Translations under genes and position numbers: made by a program
The notes under the pieces: generated by a model
What the model saw: the letters and a program-made list of their open reading frames with translations, nothing else
Databases searched by the model: none
Told to the model about the DNA's origin: nothing
Shown: one piece after another, positions 59,582 to 64,000 of the stretch
Position numbering within the stretch: the stretch's first letter is position 1
How the letters are laid out: every line of letters begins with the position of its first letter
Assembly: GCF_023516455.1 (NCBI RefSeq)
Contig: NZ_JAMGBA010000002.1
Location: 768,501-832,500 of the forward strand
Direction of reading: 5' to 3'
DNA length: 64,000 nucleotides
From: Sphingomonas caseinilytica
Lineage (GTDB): Bacteria; Pseudomonadota; Alphaproteobacteria; Sphingomonadales; Sphingomonadaceae

Positions 59582-60253
59582 CTAGAAGTCGACCTTGTCG
59601 TAATGCGCGGGGGGTACGATCACCTCCATCCGCTCGCCCAGCAGTGGCCGGAAAGCGGGCCGCGACTTCATGACGGCGTACCAGTCTTTGGTCTGCTTGT
59701 GGCCGCGCCAGTCGAGGGCGCCGAGATAATCGACGACGCTGAGGTGTGCCGCCGCCGTGAAATCGGCCAGGCTGAGGCCCGCGCCAGCGATCCAGCGGCG
59801 ATGGTCCAGCAGATAATCCATATAATCGAGATGGCCGTTGGCGATCCGCATCGCCTCGCGAAGGATGCGCGTATCCGGGCTTTCGCGGCTGACCAGCCGC
59901 TTCCTCATACGCTCGTGCATCAGCGGTTCGACCACTTCGCGGTGGAGCTTCTCGTCGAACCATTCGGTGAGGCGACGGATCTCCGCCCGGGCGGCGGCAT
60001 TGCCGTGGATCATCGGCATCTTGTCGACCGTCTCTTCGAAATATTCGACGATCGGCTGGCTTCCGATCAGGACGATGCCCGCGGTCGAATCGACGATCAC
60101 CGGCGTTTCGCCCGCCGGGTTCAGGTCGATGAACTCGTCGCGGCGTTCCCACGGATTCTCGCGCACAAGCTCATGCGCCACGCCCTTCTCGCCGAGGACC
60201 AGGCGCACCTTGCGGGAAAAGGGACAAAGCGGAAATTGAAACAGCTGCCACAT
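59582..60253 (-). CDS. Glutathione S-transferase family protein
   Basis: A 223-residue GST-fold protein. The thioredoxin-like N-terminus has the CPFSRK motif (Cys-Pro-x-Ser) and the GSH-contact segment NPAGETPVIVDST...LIGSQPIVEYFEE; the C-terminal helical domain includes AGAGLSLADFTAAAHLSV. It could bind or transfer glutathione, with unknown substrate. A family-A repeat separates it from the next upstream gene. Confidence 0.9.
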   Translation of the reverse strand: MWQLFQFPLCPFSRKVRLVLGEKGVAHELVRENPWERRDEFIDLNPAGETPVIVDSTAGIVLIGSQPIVEYFEETVDKMPMIHGNAAARAEIRRLTEWFDEKLHREVVEPLMHERMRKRLVSRESPDTRILREAMRIANGHLDYMDYLLDHRRWIAGAGLSLADFTAAAHLSVVDYLGALDWRGHKQTKDWYAVMKSRPAFRPLLGERMEVIVPPAHYDKVDF

Positions 60254-60293
60254 GGATAAGGCAGCTTTAGCGGCCCGCGCACTAGTAACAACC

Positions 60294-60367
60294 CGTCATT
60301 GCGAGCAAAGCGAAGCAATCCAGCCAATCAGTTGGATTGCCGCGTCGCTACGCTCCTCGCAATGACG
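60294..60367. repeat. Intergenic palindromic repeat, family A copy 3
   Basis: Outer arms cgtcattgcgag and ctcgcaatgacg are identical to copy 1; the interior gcaatcca/tggattgc stem is kept. It ends two bases before the stop of the small secreted protein gene. Confidence 0.87.
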
Positions 60368-60369
60368 AC

Positions 60370-60798
60370 TTACTGCTTCGGGTAGGTCGGATCCGGCAAG
60401 TTGGCGGTTGCCTGCTCCAACTGCTTACCGACATCGCCCAGCGTCGACATGATCGCCGGAAGCGACGCCACCAGCGCCTTCTGCATGGCCTGCATCTTCG
60501 GGCCAGCCGTGGCGATCGTGGCTTCGAGTTCCTTCTGGCCTTCAGGACCGATCTGGTCGCCAAGCCGCTTCGACCGGTCGGCCGCGGTCGGTTCCCTTCC
60601 AGCCAGGGCCGCTTCCAGTTCGCCGACGGGCATATTCATCAGGGCGCGGCTCAACGGGCCGAGGGCGCGGGTCAATTTGTCGGCCACGGCCGGGTCGCTC
60701 AGTTCCGGCGGGATTTGCACCTGGGGCGTTTCGGCTGGCGCCGCGAAGGCAGGAACCGGGATGAGGACCAATGGCAAGGCCAACAGCAGGGCACGCAT
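60370..60798 (-). CDS. Conserved secreted protein of unknown function
   Basis: A 142-residue protein with a signal peptide (MRALLLALPLVLIPVPAFA). The mature part is helical: PELSDPAVADKLTRALGPLSRALMNMPVGELEAAL, then AIATAGPKMQAMQKAL-type amphipathic helices. I believe similar proteins occur in other sphingomonads, with no assigned role. No Cys in the mature part. It precedes the GST gene on the same strand, with a repeat between. Confidence 0.72.
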   Translation of the reverse strand: MRALLLALPLVLIPVPAFAAPAETPQVQIPPELSDPAVADKLTRALGPLSRALMNMPVGELEAALAGREPTAADRSKRLGDQIGPEGQKELEATIATAGPKMQAMQKALVASLPAIMSTLGDVGKQLEQATANLPDPTYPKQ

Positions 60799-60863
60799 GA
60801 CAATTCTCCCGCGAGTCGCCTTAGGATGGCGATTCCTGCTTTGCGGTCAACGGTTTATGCGTT

Positions 60864-61664
60864 CTAGCGGGCGGCCAGCCAGATCAGCGCGGCCGATCCG
60901 GCGATGATCCGGTACCAGGCGAAGGGAGCGAAACCGTAGCGCTGGATGATCGAAACGAAGGCCTTCACTACGACCACCGCGACGACGAAGCTGACCAGGC
61001 TGCCCAGCAGGATCCAACTGCCCATGCCGGGCTCCATCGTCGAGCCATGCTTGTACAACTGAAGCGCCGTCGCGCCGGAGAGCGTGGGGACGGCGAGGAA
61101 GAAGCTGAACTCCGCGGCGGTCTTGCGGTCGACCCCCATCGCCATGGCACCGAGGATGGTCGCCCCGGACCGGCTGACCCCGGGGATCATCGCCAGGCAC
61201 TGGATAAGGCCGATGCCGATGGAATGACCGAGCGTGACATTGGCGACGCCGCCGCGATCCGTCGGCTTGGCCAATTTTTCGACCACCAGAATCGCGAAGC
61301 CGCCAAGGATCAGCGCAACTGCCACGACCATCGCATTGCCCAGAAGCAGCTCGATGGAATCGCCGATCGCAAGGCCGATCGCTACCGCCGGGATGAATGC
61401 GACCAGCAGGTTGCGCACGAAGGCGAAGGCCGAGGGCTCGCGCTTCCACAGGCCGATCAGCACGTCGCGGAAGGTCTTCCAGTAGAGCACCAGGATCGCA
61501 AGGATCGCACCCGGCTGGATCGCGATGTTGAACAGCGCCCATTTGTCGGCATCGTAGCCCAGAAGCTCGGTCGCAAGGATCAGATGGCCGGTCGAGGAAA
61601 CCGGCAGATATTCGGTGACGCCCTCGACGATGCCGAGGATGATGACCAGCAGGATGATCGGCAT
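60864..61664 (-). CDS. uppP: Undecaprenyl-diphosphatase UppP
   Basis: A 266-residue polytopic membrane enzyme recycling undecaprenyl diphosphate for cell-wall and glycan synthesis. Both active-site segments are intact: EGVTEYLPVSSTGHL and PGVSRSGATI. It gives bacitracin tolerance in other bacteria. It follows the NDUFA9-like gene after 6 bases, so the two are likely co-transcribed. Confidence 0.96.
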   Translation of the reverse strand: MPIILLVIILGIVEGVTEYLPVSSTGHLILATELLGYDADKWALFNIAIQPGAILAILVLYWKTFRDVLIGLWKREPSAFAFVRNLLVAFIPAVAIGLAIGDSIELLLGNAMVVAVALILGGFAILVVEKLAKPTDRGGVANVTLGHSIGIGLIQCLAMIPGVSRSGATILGAMAMGVDRKTAAEFSFFLAVPTLSGATALQLYKHGSTMEPGMGSWILLGSLVSFVVAVVVVKAFVSIIQRYGFAPFAWYRIIAGSAALIWLAAR

Positions 61665-61670
61665 TTGCGC

Positions 61671-62627
61671 TTATCCGGCCGACGCGACTTGGTTGGCGGG
61701 GGCGAAGCGGCCGCCCTTGCGGAAACGGCTGAGCCATTCCGGCGCGACTGCCGACATTGATGTCGGATTGATCCCGAATTCCTTGAATCCGGGCTGCTTG
61801 CCGCTCGGCACATTGTCCTTCTGCAGCATGATCCACTGGTCGCGGGTCAGCGGAGCGCCAGGCAAGAAACCGAAGCTGGCGATCAAGCTTCCCATGAAAT
61901 CGGGCATGTCGACCAGGTCGGGCGACTGGCCCGCCATGCCTGCGATCCGGCCGACGAGTTCGTGCATCGTCAGCACGTCGGGGCCGCCAAGCTCATAGAT
62001 TTTGTCGCCATGGCTGCGCGGGTCGAGCGCGGCGGCGGCAATCGCCTGGCCCAGGTCGCGGACAAACACCGGTTGGAAGCGGCTCTTCGGCGCGAAGACC
62101 GGGAAGATCGAGTACCCCGCGAGACCGGCGAAGCGGTTGGTGAATTCATCCTCGGGCCCGAATACCACGCTCGGCCGGATGATCGTCGCCTTTGGAAAAG
62201 CGGCGCGAACGGCCTGTTCGCCCAGTGCCTTGGTCCGACTATAACCGGACTCGCTTTCGGGGTCGGTGCCGATCGCACTGATGTGCACGAACGAACGCGC
62301 ACCGGCCGCCTTGGCAGCAGCGGCGAGCTTGCCAGCTCCTTCGACGTGCACGGCATCGAGATTGCCCTTGAATATGCCCACAAGGTTGATGACCGCATCC
62401 GCGCCTTCCACCGCCGCGGCGATCGTTGCCGGGCGCTCCAGATCGGCTGCGACTGCGGAAAAGGTCCCGATCGAGCCAAGCGGTTGAAGGAACCAAGCGC
62501 GGCGCGGATTGCGTTCCGCGACGCGAATGCGGGCCCCGGCCTTGAACAATGCCTCGCAAACATAGCGGCCGATGAAGCCGCCTCCGCCGAAAACAGTGAT
62601 GAGTGGCGGAGTGCCGGGGTTCCTCAT
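61671..62627 (-). CDS. NDUFA9-like NAD(P)-binding protein
   Basis: A 318-residue atypical SDR. Dinucleotide motif VFGGGGFIGRYV near residue 12, then INLVGIF, HISAIGTDPESESGYSRTKALGE (with a Tyr-x3-Lys-like YSRTK) and IIRPSVVFGPEDEF. This matches NDUFA9/complex-I assembly-type proteins, which bind NADPH and generally lack enzyme activity. First gene of a pair with uppP. Confidence 0.88.
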   Translation of the reverse strand: MRNPGTPPLITVFGGGGFIGRYVCEALFKAGARIRVAERNPRRAWFLQPLGSIGTFSAVAADLERPATIAAAVEGADAVINLVGIFKGNLDAVHVEGAGKLAAAAKAAGARSFVHISAIGTDPESESGYSRTKALGEQAVRAAFPKATIIRPSVVFGPEDEFTNRFAGLAGYSIFPVFAPKSRFQPVFVRDLGQAIAAAALDPRSHGDKIYELGGPDVLTMHELVGRIAGMAGQSPDLVDMPDFMGSLIASFGFLPGAPLTRDQWIMLQKDNVPSGKQPGFKEFGINPTSMSAVAPEWLSRFRKGGRFAPANQVASAG

Positions 62628-62728
62628 GGGATGTCAGTCCTTGGCCGGGTTACGCTCTTGGAATCGGCGTGACCCTTGGGCCAAGCGGCCCGCGCTGGCA
62701 AGGGGCGCGGGCCGTACATTTCAGGCCG

Positions 62729-63922
62729 TCAGTAGTAATTGGCGAGTGTCACCTTGACGGTTGCACCGTCAGCCTTGGTCAGAGCGACCTCGGTCCCCGG
62801 CGCACCGCGGAACCAGCTGGCCTGCGGGCCGGCGAAGAAGGCTGGTCCGACGCGTTCGCCGCCGATCGCTACCAGCTTGTCGCCCTTCTTGAAGCCTGCG
62901 CGGTCGGCCGGGCTTCCCGGCGATACGTGCAGGACGTTGAAATGGTCGCCTTCGAGCAGGGTGAACATTCCGCTGCGATCCTTGGTGAATTCGGCCGGCT
63001 TGCCATTGCGTTGAAGCCACAGCCGGTCATTGCCGAGATCGAGCGTCAGCCTGAACGGCTTGAACATCTGGATGCCGACATTGGCCCGGTCCTTATAGGG
63101 CCCCTCGGGAAGGGCACCGAGATTGGCGGGCACGCCTTCAAAGGAGAATCCGGCCATGTCGACCTTCGGCACGGTGACCATCTTCATCTCGTGAAGCCCG
63201 CCGACGCCGCCGCTCAGGCTGGTCGCAGGGGGGAGGGCGGCGAACTCGCGGTGCGCCTCATGATATTCCTTGGAGATGCTGAGCGCTCCGCCGTTGCCGA
63301 GATCGAAGGCGGCATCGACCGGCGGCAGGCCCGCGAGCGATACCGGCATATAATGCAGGGTTTCGTCGCGCTTCAGCTTGACCTCCGTCGCACCGGCCGG
63401 CGCCACGAAGCCTTTCGATGGCGACAGGCTCATTTCCTTGCGGTCGAAGTCGATCGAAACAACGCTGTTCACCAGGATCTCGCGACCCAGGATGACCGGC
63501 ATCGGGCGGCCGACGCCCTTGGCGATCTGGCTTAGGTCGATCGCGACCACGGTGGCCCCAGACAGTTTCAGGTTGCCGGCCTCGATGGTCACGTTCTGGA
63601 ACAACTCGGCGTCTTGTTCGCCGCCGGTGCCGAACGCGCTGATCTTCTGGCCGTTCGTCAGGCCGATCTTCTGCGCGAACGCCTTGTCGAGCGTGGTCAC
63701 CCCGGCGCCGCTATCGAGGACCATGGCGGTTTCCACGCCATTGATGCTGCCCTTCAGGAACATCCGATTGCCGCGATAGAGTTCGAACGGGATCGTCGCC
63801 GAACGTTCTGCAACGGCGGTGACGGTCGGTGTCGCGATTGGGGGCTCGGCGACCTGCGCGGCCACTCCGGCAGCCGCCGCAATCAACAATGCACCAAGTG
63901 CGATTCGCTTATAGCTTTTCAT
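62729..63922 (-). CDS. Retropepsin-like protein with PDZ domain
   Basis: A 397-residue exported protein. Signal peptide at the start; two aspartyl-protease-like halves with DSGA (VLDSGAGVTTLD) and a weaker DLGN (AAFDLGNGGALS), typical of retropepsin-like bacterial proteins; then a C-terminal PDZ domain (FNVLHVSPGSPADRAGFKKGDKLVAIGG). The second site has Asn after Gly instead of Thr/Ser, so activity needs testing. The ATG before the signal was chosen; the upstream extension crosses the promoter. Confidence 0.85.
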   Translation of the reverse strand: MKSYKRIALGALLIAAAAGVAAQVAEPPIATPTVTAVAERSATIPFELYRGNRMFLKGSINGVETAMVLDSGAGVTTLDKAFAQKIGLTNGQKISAFGTGGEQDAELFQNVTIEAGNLKLSGATVVAIDLSQIAKGVGRPMPVILGREILVNSVVSIDFDRKEMSLSPSKGFVAPAGATEVKLKRDETLHYMPVSLAGLPPVDAAFDLGNGGALSISKEYHEAHREFAALPPATSLSGGVGGLHEMKMVTVPKVDMAGFSFEGVPANLGALPEGPYKDRANVGIQMFKPFRLTLDLGNDRLWLQRNGKPAEFTKDRSGMFTLLEGDHFNVLHVSPGSPADRAGFKKGDKLVAIGGERVGPAFFAGPQASWFRGAPGTEVALTKADGATVKVTLANYY

Positions 63923-63959
63923 CTTGTTAGCCTTTAAGAGTATGCTGTGAATGAAGAAG

Positions 63960-63988
63960 AAATTATCGCAAAACGATAATGAGGTCAA
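63960..63988 (-). promoter_or_regulatory. Promoter with embedded inverted-repeat operator
   Basis: On the minus strand, TTGACC (63983-63988) and TAATTT (63960-63965) are separated by 17 bases. A perfect inverted repeat (attatcg-caaaa-cgataat, 63962-63980) lies across the spacer and -10. This is the classic position for a dimeric repressor controlling the retropepsin-like gene 38 bases downstream. Confidence 0.65.
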
Positions 63989-64000
63989 TATGCAGAATTT

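Overview
The window is a GC-rich stretch of an alphaproteobacterial chromosome. The gene content points to the Sphingomonadaceae (Sphingomonas or a close relative): the order lysC - nitronate monooxygenase - pilZ - ptsP - rodZ - cpoB - tilS - ftsH, the block nadD - rsfS - rlmH - envC - ctpA - dsbB - coq7, soluble globin-fold chemoreceptors, ubiquinone genes, B3-type metallo-beta-lactamase relatives and many intergenic palindromic repeats. The family assignment is inferred from protein families and gene order; no rRNA gene is present, and I found no tRNA gene or CRISPR array.

Layout. 0-8.2 kb (+): end of secF, bamD, recN, a dienelactone hydrolase, a 2OG-Fe(II) oxygenase-like protein, a DUF1697 protein, ligA, an NTF2-like protein and a membrane-bound winged-helix regulator, mostly joined by 4-nt overlaps. 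8.2-13.5 kb (-): prmA, a B3 metallo-beta-lactamase, an SDR, and two tandem soluble chemoreceptors with nearly identical signalling halves. 13.6-18.2 kb (+): sdhC-sdhD-sdhA without an adjacent sdhB, an odd MBL-fold protein, a LOG-family protein. 18.2-20.8 kb (-): membrane cytochrome c, nudC, mutY. 20.8-29.2 kb (+): DciA-like protein, DsbA-like lipoprotein, smc, a cytochrome P450, and a TonB-dependent siderophore receptor behind a Fur-box-like site. 29.2-37.3 kb (mostly -): msrA, a DUF885 protein (+), then the nadD-to-coq7 block. 37.4-49.0 kb: DUF3667 protein (+), then the long minus-strand ftsH-to-lysC set of cell-envelope, nitrogen-PTS and aspartate-pathway genes. 49.2-51.2 kb (+): ubiG and three small genes.

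51.2-57.0 kb is the accessory part. It is visibly AT-richer than its surroundings and encodes surface-glycan enzymes: a DUF616/GT2 double glycosyltransferase, a sulfotransferase fused to a long coiled coil, and a UDP-GlcNAc 6-dehydrogenase-like enzyme. On its right is a J-like membrane protein without the HPD motif; on its left is a frameshifted remnant of that gene's 3' end in the same orientation. This is the layout expected if a DNA block integrated into the 3' end of the gene, and it is the most interesting structure in the window. 57-64 kb (-) returns to normal: the J-like protein, mreB, a GST, a secreted protein, uppP, an NDUFA9-like protein, and a retropepsin-like/PDZ protein whose promoter spacer holds a perfect inverted repeat.

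Together the genes cover envelope assembly (SecF, BamD, EnvC, CtpA, CpoB, RodZ, MreB, UppP), DNA maintenance (RecN, LigA, MutY, SMC), respiration (SdhCDA, cytochrome c, UbiG, Coq7) and translation (PrmA, RlmH, RsfS, TilS). Two families of intergenic palindromic repeats lie between genes, and two copies extend open frames across the true start codons of tilS and lysC/ubiG.
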